Shown here piece by piece: positions 12,522 to 25,535 of a stretch of 64,000 nt of DNA (its first letter is position 1; every line of letters begins with the position of its first letter). Origin of the DNA: Eopsaltria australis (Eukaryota; Chordata; Aves; Passeriformes; Petroicidae). Made by a program: the position numbers and the translations under genes. The stretch covers positions 62,001 to 126,000 of the forward strand of contig JAVTVJ010001130.1 in NCBI GenBank assembly GCA_034509425.1, read 5' to 3'. The notes below the pieces were generated by a model. The model worked only from the letters and a program-made list of their open reading frames with translations. It searched no databases and was not told the DNA's origin.

Positions 12522-15500
12522 ATGGCGAGCGCCGAGGGATTCGCCGCCGTCTTCTACAGCGAGCCAGGGGTGCTGGGGCTGCTGGGCAACGTGGTCAGCG
12601 CCTTCCTGCTGTGCCTGCAGAACTTCGCTGTGGCCACCACCGGCCTGGGGCCTCGGCCAGCAGAGCAGGTCCTGGCAGGTGGGTGCTGCTGATCAGTGGG
12701 GCTGAACGTCCCCTGAGTTCTTTGAGGGTCACCCCCATGGGCTAAAGGACACTACCGGTGAGGTGGGGTGGAAATGTGTCCATTGTGTGGGTCTGTGTGC
12801 CCATGGGGATGGCTGCTCCTCCTTCCCCAGCTGCTGGGACAAATATTCCATGTGCCATTCCCTGCTAGATCCAAACCAACCCACACTGGGCTGAGGGGCT
12901 CAGGGGCCACGCACAGAAATCTCCCATAAACGTGGGAAGAGGGGCAGGCAGAGGCCACAGGGCTGCTCACACATGGCACCTGCCATGGGGCGTGCCCTAG
13001 AGCTTCCCGCAGCCTTTTTGTGCTCGGCTTCACACCTGGCCCCTTCCTGCCTCCCTCAGGTGTCCACCTGATCCTGATCGGAGGCTTTGTCCAGCTCCTG
13101 GCTGGGTTTCTCGCCTTCCGCAAGTATGACCACCTTGGAGGCGCGGCCTTCCTCACCTTCTCCGCTCTGTGGAGTAGCTACGGCGCCACGCGGGTCCTGT
13201 CTGCCGCGTATCCCCCCCTGGAGAACACAACGCTTCCTCCTGGGAACGCCAGCCAGCTCCCGGCCGCCGGCACGGCCCCGCTCTCGGCCAGCCAGAGCGC
13301 CGTGGCCGGGCTGGTGGCCTACATTGCCATCGCCTTCATCCTGTCCTTCTGCTCAGCCACCGTCAACTACATCATGCCCTTCATCTTCGGGGCCATCGCG
13401 CTGGCCCTGGGCTTCGAGGCGGTGGCGCTCTTTGGGGACTGGGCGCTGGTGGTGTCCGGAGTCCTGGAGCTGGGCATCGTCCTGTGCGGGCTCTACGGGG
13501 CTGTGGCTCTGCTCCTCAAGGGCGTCACCCAGAGGTACGTCCTGCCCGGCTTTGGGCACCCCCTCTTCAATGTCCTGCTGCTGGGCTCGGCGCAGAACAG
13601 CTCCTCCAAGGCCCTCGGGGAGGAAAAGAAGAAGAACACAAAGTACGCGGAGCCGATGGCCCTGGGGAACATCTGCGACACCGTGTCGCCCTTTATATTT
13701 GCCTTTTACTTCTTTGGCTACATGGAGAGCTTCTGTGTGGGAGCAGCGTGGATATCCATCACCTCCAGCTGCCAGCTGCTCTCCAGCTTCTACAGCTACC
13801 TCCGAGGGGACAGCTACCACGCCACCAAGTTTGGTGTCCACAGCCTGCTCTGGCTGGTGATGTCCTGGGAAGAGTTTGTGCTCACCGCCTTCCTGGGGCT
13901 GCCCGCGGCTCAGGACAGCAGGCTGGGCATGTTCGGAGCGTGGTTCTTCCTGGCCACCGCCTGCCTGCTCTTTCTGATGTCCACGCACAAAGACACCCTG
14001 GAGATGCTGCAGAACGCCTCCTTCATCCTCCTCACCTCGGCCTTCGTCCACCAGATCCCGCTGGCCGGCGCCCGGCCCTTCCTGGGGGCGGCCTGCAGCC
14101 TGTGCACCGCGCTCTCCCTGTACGCCGCCTTCGCCAGCCTCATCAACTCCATCGGGGAGAAGGCTCTCATCCCTGTGGGCCCCCAGGCCGTGTCCAGCTC
14201 AGCTCTCCAAGCCGTGCTGGGGGCTGTCCACACCCGGCTCTGGAGGTCCAAGGACGTCCCCAGTGGCACCGGCGCTGCCGTGCCGGACGCTTTGTTCTAC
14301 ATCTGCAACGGGCTGGCTGCAGCTGCTGCCATCCAGGGCGCTGTGGGTGAGCCGGGCAGGCAGCAGCTCTCCATCCCCTCCGTGCTCATCCCGGGAGCCC
14401 TGGGGCAGCTGTTTGTGTGCAGGATCCAGGTGCAGGGAGCGAGGAGGTTCGGATCCGTGCTCCCCTTCTGCTACGCTGCCTTCTGGGGAGCCTGGGCCTG
14501 GCTGCGCCTGGCAGGTAAAGCACAGGGTGGTTCCTGGTTTAAGGGGTGCTCCCAGGGAGTTTCAGGTTGCTTTTTCCAGGGGAATTCCTACTCTCAGGAG
14601 AGTCAATGGCATCAGGTTTACTGACGTTCTTCCTTGGAAAAAGATGATTCACAAATCACCCCAGTTTGCGCTGGGCTGCCACTGCTGCAGGCGCTTGGTG
14701 CTCTCAGCTCCAGGAGTCCAAGTTGTGTCTTCAACTCCAATAAAAGCCAAGATTTCCCCGCAAAAACACCATGAGACAGGGCTGGCTCTGGGCTGTTATC
14801 TCAAAATAACAACTCAGGAGACGCTTTTAGGCAGCAGGAGACTCCAGGTTCTGGATTTCTCCTTCAGGAGCCTGGAGAAGTCTATCCCAGCTGGTCACAG
14901 CCGTGAAAGGAGCTCTCAGAAGCCGAGCCTGGCTTTTAAAAGCTGCATTTTGCTCCAGGTGGGCAGAGTGTTCACACAGCCTCCGCGCCAGGCACTCTTA
15001 AAACGAGCACCTGCGGGGAAAGTTAAAGCTGTGGCTTCGGGCGTGTGGCAGGAGCTGCTGGAGTGTCCAGCCAGCCCCTGAGCATTCCAAGCTGGAGGTA
15101 AAATCCAGAGCTTTTTTTGGAGAACGGTCACTAGTGCCACAGTCAATACCTCGAATTCTCTGCGCGGCAGGAACAGCGGGAGTCGATGAGGGAGGGTTTT
15201 TATGAGGCCATCACCATCCATCAGCTGGAGCTGTGGGAATCCCAGCTGAGGCTCTGCCACTCTCCTGCCACTCTGCTGTCACGCTGCTGTCACGCTGCTC
15301 CCCGTGGTTTGCTCATCACCAGATGTGCTGCTCCCGTTTCAGGCCACTTGCTGGACATTGGGGCGGGGAGCACCGAGGGATTCACCGCTGGCTCCGTCGC
15401 CTTTTTGGTGCTCAATGCTTTTTTAATCATTTTGGGTAAGTCTCAGAACCACGTGGGATGTTTATTGGGGGGCACCTGGGGTCAGATCACGGATCCTCCT

Positions 15501-18500
15501 GCGGTTGCTCCGTGGTGGAGGTGCAGCACAGCGAGGGAGGCTCAGCTCTGCCTGTCGCTCCGATTAAGCAAGAACGGAGACGTTTTGCCCACAGCCAGTA
15601 ACAGAAGCTGAGCTGGGCTTAGGAGAAACAGCCCCAAGGGAATGCAAGAACATTTCAAAGAAAAATAAAAGGATCAAATCAGGTGAAAGTGTTCAACTGG
15701 GCCACTGGCAGCAATCCCCAGCCACACTCCAGCCCAGCTGGTGTAAATCAGAACCTGCCTGGCTGCCGGAGAAGTGTTTTCCATGTGAGCAAAGTGTCCT
15801 GGCAGATCAAGGGATTGGCAGCGTGTCCGTGGAACCTGAGGGCTGGACAGACCCTGGCTGTGCCTCTTTGTTCCTCCGTGGACAGGGAAATCAGAGCTGG
15901 GGCTGCTGCGTTTAATCAAACAAGCCTCAGTTGATTTAGGAGCTCTTCTGCTGGTTCATGGATGTTTTATGGGCCGTGCTTGATGTGGGTCCCTCTTGTT
16001 TGTGTTTCTTTCCACAGCTTCCTCTTTCAACGTGGTGCTGCTCTGCCTGACCCTGGCCATGGAGCTCTTGACCATTTGTTTCCTGCTCTTTACACTGGAG
16101 AACCTCCCTTTGCCGTTTGAAAGTGAGTTTTAGGGGAGCTTGGGCATTAAACCTTCAGCCACAGAGTGCGGGGAGTGGGTCCTGGCTTGGGGAGCAGTGT
16201 GGAAAGCTCAGTGTGGGGAAATCAAGCAGATCGTGTTCCTCTTTCCCTGGAAGTCTGGGGTGTGTGCAAGCATGACTGGAGAAGGAAATCTTTCCTCCTG
16301 TCATCTCCAGGGCCCTGACCTTCCAAATAAACCCAAAACTGCTGGATGAGAGCGCCTCTGGAGGTTCTTTCCAGCTCTGCTTCCCAGTGGATGCTCCCTG
16401 AGGTGTGGGATGAGCTGAACATGCCACCACAGTCAGCGGCTGTGGTTCCGCTGAAGCTTTGGCTTTGCTGCAAGTGGCAATTTAAGTTTTTATTCCATTG
16501 AGATTTAAGTTCTAATTCCATGGAGTGCTTTAGCGAGGGGATTAGAGGGAGCTTTTCCACCAGGACTTTGTCACCACAGCACCATGAAATCCTTCAGGTC
16601 GGAAAATCCCTCCAAGACCGAGCCCAGCCATTCCCCCAGCACTGCCAAACCGTGTCCCCAGGTGCCACATTCACACTGCCAAATCCCTCACCCTTCCTGC
16701 CTCTGACTCTGGGAATTTTTTCCAGTTGTGGTGTTGAGCATCCTCAGCATCATCTGCTTCTATGGAGCCACAGCTTCGCTCACCAACTGCATGTTTGGGA
16801 AGGACCTCCTGGTGATGGGACCTGCTCTGCTCACAGTAAGAGATGCTCGGCGTGGTGGTGTGGCTTCCTTGCTCACAGGGGACATTCTGGGCCCTTCAGA
16901 GCAGATTCCCACGGATTTCCCTTCTGCTGAATCCTTCAGTGCTGTTCCAAGTCCCGGTCACAGCAGTTCTGTAGGGAGCTGTGAGGTGGAAATGAGCTCT
17001 CCTCCTTTAGGAATGATGCTGGAGAAAGGGCGGGGATGTTCACAAGGCTCCTGTCTTGCTCCACAATCCCTGTGTCCGTGGTCCTGTGGAATCAGCCATC
17101 TCCAGCCTAAGGATCCTGCTAGACTGGAGTTTGAAAGCCTTAACCTTGGGAGCAGGGAGTTTAAAAAGTTTCCCAGACCGGACAGCAAGAATTCCCCATC
17201 TTTTCTTAACTTCAAACTCCTTCTGCCATCTGGTGTGTCCAGCCAGGGCAATTCCCCACCCAGGGTGATGGATCTGACAGCTCCAGTCCCTGCTGCGGAG
17301 AAACATTTCCATTAAATCAGCATTTCGTGGGAATGCACTTGAAATTCCATCCTCGTCTGGATTTTGGATTCCCGAATGGTTTCCTTAGGTCCCTTTGGAG
17401 AGCAGCCATTTCTCCAGGAAGCTCTGCTGGGTGGGATTCATCTCCTCTAATTTTAGGCATCAGCAGCTGAGACGTCCACCCTGAGCTGCTCTATTCGACC
17501 TTAATAATTGGAATTATTAAATTCCAATTTAAATTAAATTCCAATTAATATTAAATTCCAATATTAAACTAGAATTACTTCCCCCTACTTTGGGGGAAGC
17601 ATCCCTGGAGGTGCTGCCCCTTCCCTCAGACTGCCGAGGGATCCCTGCGTTGGGGTGGACGGAATCCTGCCCTGTGCTCCACGTATTTTCTTATTCCTTG
17701 CCTCCTGATTCCTGGCAGGTCCAGAGCTCCGAGAAGGAGAGGGAGGATCCCCTGCCCTGTGTCTGCCCCAGGTCCCACCTCACGAGCGGCCTGAGGACCA
17801 TCGCGGAGCTGCTGAACACGGGCGCCGTGTGCGGGGTCCCCACGGACACCGTGTACGCCCTGGCAGCCTCCTGCAAACACCCCCAAGCCATCGAGAAGGT
17901 CTACAGGATCAAGGTGGGAACTCGGGGGTGTCAGCTGCTGCTCTGGCTCTGTGTCCTGTCCACGAGCTCGTGCAGAAGCAGAAAGGATCCCTGGTTTCAG
18001 GGTGTCCCAAGGCTCAGGAGGTGACAGAGTTCATGGGCAGCCGCGCCAGAACATCAGGGACCATTTTCTGAGCAGCCCAGGGTACAGCCCCTCTGCTCCA
18101 GGCTGGAGCACTGGGAATCAGGCAGCAGCGACCCCGGGGATGGACAAAGCACAAGCCCAAACAGGATCAGCCACCCACAAGCAGCTCCAAACCCGTGTTT
18201 GTCCTCTGTGCCTTACGAAGTGCTGAATCAGAATCCCAGCGCTGCGTTCCCCCAGACTTTTGGAGCCATCCAGCACTGGAACCAGCCCCGGAGTCTGCAC
18301 CTTCAGTCCAGCTTTTGCAGCCTGGCCCTGTCTGTTGCCCATGAGGCAATTTCCTGGCTAGCCTGGAGAAATAACCATAACAGACGATCTCAGCTGGCCC
18401 CGCGCGCGAGCAGCGGCACAAAGGCCGTCTCTTCTCTCTCCTGAGCTGCCCTGGTGCCAGGGCTGACCTTCCCCTGCCGATGAGGGAATACGCTCAGAAT

Positions 18501-21500
18501 GTAAATACATGCCCAGTTCCTGAGTCATTTGGCCCCACTGAAGCTGATGTCAGTTGAGGACTGAAATGACACCGCTCTGAGATTGTTTTATTTCCCCTCC
18601 ATCTGCACTGCTGGTTTTACACCGGGCTGGTTTCACCAAGCTGCTTTCAGAGCGCTGGCGGGGTGATAATGGAGATGTTGGCTTGCAGGGGGTTGAGCTC
18701 TCCATCCCTCATTCTGTCACGAGTTGGTGCGTTTGACCTTGGTTTGTACCAGCAGAAGTTTGGAAAAAATCAGGCCCCTGGTGTGTGAGATCCAAAAATG
18801 CTGATGCTGAGTGGAGCATCGCTGTCCCTGTGATGGATGTGCCTAAAGAGGGGGATTTGGATGCACCCCAGAGGCTCCCAAGGGCAGGCTCCTGCTCTGG
18901 CTCCTCTTCAATTTGCACGTGCGGATCTGAGCTGGGGCATCCATCACAGCTCAGCGTTCGTGCAGACTCAGCATATTCCTTGCCTGGAGCTCCTGCTCCC
19001 AGGGAAACACAGAAACCAGGATCCCAGCAGGGTTCGAGGTTCTCCAGGCAAACTTTCCCTCTTCACCTTTTTCCCTGCTGTTTTTTCAGGACCTATTTCC
19101 CTGCTGTTTTTTCAGGACAAGGTTCTCCAGGCAAACTTTCCCTCTTCATCTGCTTTCCCTGCTGTCTTTTTTTTTTTCAGGACAGGCCTCAAGAGAAGCC
19201 CATCTGCATCTTTATTTCCAACCTGGAGCAGTTGCGAGCAGCTGCTCCGCCCATCAGCCCCCTGCTCTGGGAATTCATGGAAAACGTTTATCCCGGTGGC
19301 ATCGGCTGCATCATCCGGAAGGGAGAGTGGCTGAAGAAGTTGGGTGAGACGAGCAGGACAATCCTTCTGTCCCCCTTTCACGTTTTCAACACGGCAGGTC
19401 CGCACTCCCAACACCCTTTGGGATGTGATGGGGAGAGATCCCGCTCACTTTATCCCAAGAAATCCCCCCTGGAGCTCCCAGATGCTTCGGTGGATGTTCA
19501 GCAGCGGGTGTTAATCAGCTGGAATGACTCACCAGGAGTGGGAGGCAGCAGGATGAGCTCTTTAACCAGCAGCAAGGGAGGCTGCTCAGCCTGGGAGGGT
19601 CCCCTCTCCCGAGCCCCTCGCTGTGCGCCGGGAATGAGCACGGCAGGGCGGGGCACCCGGGAGATGAGAGGGTTCCGATGGTCATCCCTGCTCATCGCCT
19701 CTGCCCTCCCAGCACACGGACACAGCAGGCACTGTGAGCACTGGGGTGATTCACCTCAGCCCTGGCTCCTGGGAATCCATGGAAATAGCGCAGAATGAGG
19801 GAACTGGAGGAGCTGGAGCACAGATCCTGTGAGGAGCAGCTGGGGGAGCTGGGAAGGGGCTGAGCCTGGAGCAAAGGAGGCTCAGGGGGAATCCTGTGGC
19901 TCTGCACAGTCCCTGACAGGAGGGGGCTCAGGGGGGGTCGGGCTCTGCTCCCAGGGAACAGGGACAGGAGGAGAGGGAACGGCCTTAATCTGCATCAGGG
20001 GAGATTCAGGTGGGACATTAGGGGAAAAAAATCTTCAGAGAAAGGGTAATTGGGCATTGGAAGGGGCTGCCCAGGGAGGTGTTGGAGTCCCCATTGCAGG
20101 AGGTGCTTAAGGAAAGCCTGGATGTGGCACGCAGTGACTTTGGGTGACAAGGTGGTGCTGGGGCACAGGCTGGACTCGATGATCTCAAAGGTCTTTTCCA
20201 ACCAGTGGATTCTGTGATTCTGAGTTACCCAGGTTCAACAGGCACAGGAAGGTGGTGGAGGATAAGAGGGTGGGCAGGGGTCCCAGGAAGTCAGACTTTG
20301 GGATTTAGGGAGATCCTGTGTCCATGGAAAGAGCTGTGGTGTCTCCAGTCATGAACCATTTCCTTTTCACCCGGTTAGACCCCAAACTGCACCTCTGCTC
20401 CCACGGATTTCTGCTCAGGAATAGAAATCCACAAAGACACGTTCAGCTGGGTTCATGGAGCTTCCAAAGGAAGAGGAGACCCTCCACTGGTGCCACGGCA
20501 GGGGCTGCGCCTCTACCAACATCCTCTGCCTGTCCTTGCAGGGGTCGGAGCAGGATACAGCAGGGTGGGAACCCAGGACAGCATCATGATCCGAGTCCCC
20601 GACCTGACGGTCCTGGTGCACCTCATCGACATGACCGGACCCTTGGCCATCACCTCGGCCAACCCCAGCGGGGAGGTGGACAGCACCCACCACGACATGG
20701 TCATCTCGTGAGTAGCTGCTCACTGGCAGTGCCACCCGCCTGCTGAAGGGGTGGCAGAGCCCGGTTTGCACCGAGGGGAGCCTCAGCACGAGGTCACAGC
20801 GAGGTCTGGGAAGGGCTGTTGCTATTTTTCCTCCCCCCACAGGCGCCTTGGCCATAAGCTGGAGGGTGTTCTCTGCGATGGAGAGTCTGACGAGGTGGTG
20901 GCGTCCACTGTGGTCAACTGCACGAGGATTGATGAGAGTGAGTGTGAGAACCACCCCTTGTGTCAGCAGCTGCGCTTTCCTGGGAGGCTTCCATGCCTTT
21001 CCCTGTATCAATCTGGCAGCACAGAGTGCTCCAAGAGTAACAGCTCCTGAGTGCCTGGGCCTTTGCAAACATGTTGATGAAGAGAAGCAAACAAAAGGCG
21101 TCCTGGGAGGACCTCTGTGTTGACAGGGAGCGAGGCAGGAGCACAAACACAGATGTGCAAGGAAAATCTGCCTTGTCAGGGTGGAAACGCTCCGAGTGGG
21201 AGGGTGGGTGCTGCTGGAATACGGGTGGGTGCTGCTGGAATAGGAGTGGGTGCTGCTGGAATAGGAGTAGGGGAATAGGGCTGGGTGTTGCTTGAAGGTG
21301 GGTGGATGCTGCTGGAATAGGGCTGGGTGCTGCTGGAATAGCAGTGGGTGCTGCTGGAATAGCAGTGGGTGCTGCTGGAATAGGGCTGGGTGCTGCTGGA
21401 ATAGGGCTGGGTGCTGCTGGAATGGGGCTGGGTGCTGCTGGAATAGGGCTGGGTGCTGCTGGAATAGGGCTGGGTGCTGCTGGAATAGGGCTGGGTGCTG

Positions 21501-22018
21501 CTGGAATAGCAGTGGGTGCTGCTGGAATGGGGCTGGGTGCTGCTGGAATAGGGCTGGGTGCTGCTGGAATAGGGCTGGGTGCTGCTGGAATAGGGCTGGG
21601 TGCAGCCTCAGCCCACCACAAGGAGGGTGGCACAGGAGCTTGCCCACAGTGACACAGCAGCACACGCTGAGGTGTCCTGGGTGGCTCTGGGCTGACATTT
21701 GAGAGGGATTCATGAGTGGAAAACCAAACCCTTGGGCGAGGTGTGAGGTCAGTGTTCGTTGGTGGTTTCGGGTTCTGACGAGTTTCTGGTCCTTCCACAC
21801 AACTTTATTTTGAGTGGCTTTGCTGGAGCGAGATGTTCCTTTCTGTTCCTTTCTGCTCCTTTCTGTTCCTTTCTGTTCCTTTCTGTGCCATTTTGGGGGC
21901 TGTCCTGACTTGCTCGTTGTCCCTCTGGGAAGGTGGCATCACCATCGTGCGGGAAGGCTGCATCCCAGCAGGAAAAGTGATGCAGATCTTTGAAAGGGTG
22001 AAGAGCAGAGTGGTCTGA
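12522..22018 (+). CDS. AceTr-YrdC fusion protein 1: three carboxylate-transporter-like repeats plus YrdC/Sua5 domain
   Basis: Ten coding exons (12522-12678, 13060-14514, 15343-15435, 16018-16122, 16726-16835, 17719-17913, 19181-19343, 20542-20707, 20843-20937, 21933-22018) join in frame to 874 residues. Residues 11-640 are polytopic: three successive six-helix blocks (about 11-205, 249-440, 460-640). Each shows the GPR1/FUN34/YaaH pattern, best in block 1: EPGVLGLLG, then GGFVQLLAGF and FLTFSALW; blocks 2 and 3 repeat it as EPMALGN...SCQLLSSF...SLLW and GALGQLF...AAFW. Two glycosylation sequons (NTT, NAS) lie in the loop after helix 3. Residues 641-874 are a YrdC domain with PTDTVY at 681-686, the YRIKDR Lys/Arg pair and SANPSG at 798-803. 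The canonical PGPxT loop reads PGGIG and the Gly after PTDTVY is Ala. YrdC proteins make threonylcarbamoyl-AMP for tRNA t6A; activity here is unproven. The transport substrate is unknown; acetate, succinate or itaconate are inferences. It lies head-to-head with the ACOD1-like gene. Confidence 0.87.
19805..20223 (+). mobile_element. CR1 LINE 3' end
   Basis: A truncated CR1 with its typical 3' signature (gaactggatgatc-like motif, 'aaggtcttttccaacc', terminal 'attctgtgattctg') sits in the intron between exons 7 and 8 of the fusion gene, in the sense direction. Confidence 0.75.
21205..21610. repeat. 21-bp minisatellite in the last intron of AceTr-YrdC fusion 1
   Basis: About 19 copies of gggtgctgctggaatagggct lie in the intron before the last exon. 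Because the unit is a multiple of three it leaves open frames on both strands, which are not genes. Confidence 0.92.
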
Positions 22019-22326
22019 ACCGAAGAAACCTTCCCCGAGCAAAGGAACGACGTCTGCCCTCCCTGCAAACACGAGGTGTCCCACGTTTTGCTGGAGCACG
22101 TGGCCTTGGGAGAGCTGTTCCTGCTCTGATCCAGCTCTGACCTCCTCGGGAACAGCAGCACTTGCCCACCTGGGGCCTGTCCTGGGAGCTTTCTGCAGTG
22201 AATTGTTGTTTATCCCCAGCAAGTGCCTGGAATCTCCAGGAGAGCTGCCCAGGAGCTGATGCTTTACTGCAGGAATTCCCAGAGCTCCTGCACTGGACTG
22301 TGAATGCCATGGCTGTTTGTGCATCC

Positions 22327-22404
22327 CCTCCACAACCCTCAGATCTGTGCATTTTAAACTTCTAAACCCCACTGAATAAATCCTCTTTTTGGAACACAAG
22401 GAAA
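22327..22404 (+). repeat. Inverted repeat copy A, spanning the poly(A) signal of fusion gene 1
   Basis: These 78 bases match the reverse complement of 30327-30404 with about one difference. The segment includes the AATAAA signal and bases on both sides of it. Confidence 0.85.
22375..22380 (+). terminator. Polyadenylation signal of AceTr-YrdC fusion 1
   Basis: AATAAA lies 357 bases after the stop codon, giving a 3' untranslated region of about 0.4 kb. It sits inside a 78-base segment repeated in inverted orientation at 30327-30404. Confidence 0.7.
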
Positions 22405-22679
22405 AGGCTTTGAGTTTCACTTGACCTCCCCCGAGCTCTTCACCCTCCCCAAACATCAAAGCTCCACGACTGAGCACCAGAGGAAGGAATAAATCCCGGG
22501 AGGTGTAATTCTGACAGAGGGTTTGCAGCAAGCAACTCCCCCCATTCCTCCCCTGCCACCTTCCCAGACACTCCCTGCTTGGCCCAGGAGTGTCCCCAGC
22601 TCATCCCGGGGCACTCAGCTCCTTGAAAATGCAAAGGAACATCCGTGAACATCCAAGCTGGGCGCTGCTGAAGGCTCAG

Positions 22680-22830
22680 AGTTATGGATTGGCTCGGGCT
22701 GGGAGGGACCTTCAGGGTCATCTGGTTCCAACACCTCGCCCTGGGCTGAGTGCTGCTGCCCCAGGGCTGTCCCCATCCGTGTCCCCAGGACTGTCCCCAC
22801 CCCAGGACCCGCGTTAGGCGCTGTGGAGGG
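22680..22830 (-). mobile_element. CR1 fragment
   Basis: The reverse complement of a CR1 3' end is visible from the phrase 'ggctgggagggaccttcagggtcatctggttccaac'-type core onward; it is truncated and diverged. Confidence 0.5.
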
Positions 22831-23254
22831 GCAGAAGTTCCTGCCAAGAGCAGAGAACAGAACCTCCCTCCCTCCCAAAGCAAACAAGCCCCAGGGGGAG
22901 CCAGGGATGAGGGAATTCACTCGCTAAAGGCAAACCTCAACAAAGGAAACAATGAGTTAGACCCGGAGGCTTCAAAACACTGCGAGGTGCGTGACAGATC
23001 GGAGGTTTGCTGAAATGTTTTTCCCGTCCTGGAGGCAGTGTCCAAGTGGGAGATCTCTGCCAGCTCCCTACCGTTGTTCCCTCTCCTCCCTCCTGCTCCG
23101 GGCAGGGCAGGGAGATCGTTCCCCTGGCACAGCCCCAGTCCCACCTCCCACCGCCCAGGGGACCAAACCCTTCCCTTCTCTGCTCCTTATCGTTGTTTTG
23201 GAGCATCTTGCTGATGGAATTCTCCCTCAGGCCACATCCCACCTGCTCGCCCCA

Positions 23255-23590
23255 CGCTGCTGTGGGAGCTGGGCAGGAAAATCTGGGATACTTGGGGCTG
23301 GATTCCTTCTGCTGCTGTGGGAGCTGGGCAGGAAAATCTGGGATCCTTGGGGCTGGATTCCTCCTACTCTATGGGACTTGGGCAAGATAACTTGGGATCC
23401 TTGGGGCTGGACTCCTCCTGCTCTGTGGGAGCTGGGCAGGAAAACATGGGAGCTCTATGGGGCTGGATTCAGCCTACTCTGTGGGAGCTGGGCAGGAAAA
23501 TCTGGGATCCCTGGGGCTGGATTCCTCCTGCTCTGTGGGATCTGGGCTGGAAAACCTGGGATCCCTGGGGCTGGATTCCTCCCACGCCTC
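23255..23590. repeat. 55-58 bp minisatellite
   Basis: Six imperfect copies of a unit containing gggagctgggcaggaaaatc and ggggctggattcctcctgct. The associated open frames are repeat translations. Confidence 0.85.
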
Positions 23591-25129
23591 GTTGCTGACA
23601 TGTCAACACCAACTCCAGCCCCGAGTGTGCTCCGCTTGCTTTGGCGCTGCCGTTGTTGTCCAGCTGCTGCTGCCATTCCCTCTGCACTCAGGAGTCACCA
23701 TAAATAGCAGCTTTTACTCTTCCTCCAGGTCACGGATGTTGTGTCATCCCAGCAGCTCCCCAAACTCCCGGCTGGAGATCCTTGGCAGCCGCTCCTGGGG
23801 AGGAACACAGGCTCCCCTTCACCCCGCAGCCTCCTGACCCCGCAGACCCGCTCGGGCACAGCTGGGCATTCCCAGCCTCCTGCGGTTTCCCGGCCCGTGC
23901 CAGCATCTGGAAGTGGAATTGAGTCAGGCTCTGCTCCCTGCACATACCTTAGGGCAGCTAAACAACCTGGGCTGGTGGAAGGTGTCCCGTGGAACGGGAT
24001 GAGCTCCTTCCAAGCCAAACCATTCCACGGTTGTGTGATAAACACTTATTCAATAAATGGATTTTAGTGCCAGCTGAGGTTCATCACCACCCAGCAGAGG
24101 CTTAACTTTAAGGCGTGTGGTGAAGTCCCACAACACGGGACTCCTCTCATGTTTAAATACCTTAATGCTTGAAAAACGACTTGAACTTCCTGAGCAAGTG
24201 AGGTTTGTTAATATTGGCTATAAACTGCTGGAACAGCAAAAAAAATTAAAAAAAAATCCCAGGAAAACAGAAAAGGAGAAGGTCCCTTCTTGACCTGTGA
24301 CCTGGGACTGGGTTTGACCATCTCCATGCTGGTGCCATGGGAGGTGGCAGCTCCAGGGGAGGACGTGGAGCTCCCCAGATGCCCCTTCACTGCTCACACC
24401 AAACTGCCAGGGTTTGGGAAACCCAGGCAAGGATGGAAAAGTTCTCTCTGGAGCTCTGCAGCAGGTGAAGGGAGCCTGGGAGGTGCCAGCCCTTGAGGAA
24501 AGCACTGGAGTGCTCTGTGACTGGAAATCAGGGGTGAAAATGGAAACAGATTCCAACCAGAGCTATGGAAAATTCAGGATTTGTGTTATAAGTTGGGGCA
24601 AGATAAGAAAATTACGGGGGTTTACAGCTTTGTTTTGAGGAGAACCAGGATTAGCATTTCCTTGTACAATTCATGCAAAGAGTCCCCTCCCAGCAGAGCA
24701 CAATGAAATCAATAAACTCTCTGTACTTACGGGAAGCTGAGAGCCAGGGGTGTAAAATTTTATGCACTAATTGGATTTTTTATGATTTACTGAATGAGAA
24801 AACAAATTATGTTAGAGGAAAAAAAGCCCCAACAGTCACCACGGTCTGGGCTGCTCACTTTGGCACTCGAGCCTCATGAGTGTTCTGGTGACTCAGGAGT
24901 AATTATGGGTCAGAGGTGTTTGCTCTGCACCTGTTTTCCACCATCGGGTGACAAAAAGGAAAAACAGGGGATTTGTAATTAACACAATAAACTGCACAAT
25001 CAGTTGGTGCCAGGAACAAGCTCCCACCTCTCTCTGCTGCAAAGAAGGAAATAAATTTGATTTATTTTTTTTTTCCACGTTGCTGCTAAATGAAGGGGAG
25101 TGTTTCCTTTGAAAAAACAGAATCAGAGA

Positions 25130-25535
25130 ATCACGAGGGAATCAGAGAACCCTGGAATGGTTGGGGTTGGGAGGGATCTTAAAAATCTCCCAATTCCCAA
25201 CCCCTGCCATGGGACACCTTCCACTGCTGTTTGTGCCTTGCACAAAACGATGGGAATTTCTGATCAACAGCACTGGAGGTTGTGGAGCAAAGATTTCCTG
25301 GTTGAGAAGCCTTGATAAATCTCAGATAAATGGCAAGGAATTGATATTATTGTGAAATGTAATTCACAGCACTTTAACAGAAAGGCTTTTTCGTGGCAGG
25401 GATACCCTGGAGATGCCCCATCCCTGGAAGTGCCCCAGGCCAGGTTGGAGCACCCTGGGATAGGGGAAGGTGTCCCTGCCCATGGCAGGGGATGATCTTT
25501 AAGCTCCTTTTCAACCCAAATCATTCTGGGGCTCT
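25130..25535. mobile_element. Two CR1 fragments in opposite orientation
   Basis: A minus-oriented CR1 end (about 25130-25220, 'ggaatggttggggttgggag') is followed by a plus-oriented one (about 25395-25535, 'aaggtgtccctgcccatggc'). Confidence 0.6.

Noticed and set aside
13087..14350. Other frames within the large exon of fusion gene 1
   Set aside because: The alternative plus frames and the antisense frame encode Arg/Pro/Ser-rich or Gln/Glu-rich sequence with no domain; the frame used links in phase to both neighbours.
20415..21800. 461-codon minus-strand frame rich in FQQHPALFQQH repeats
   Set aside because: It is a translation of the 21-bp intronic minisatellite and flanks; the sense strand has spliced YrdC exons here.
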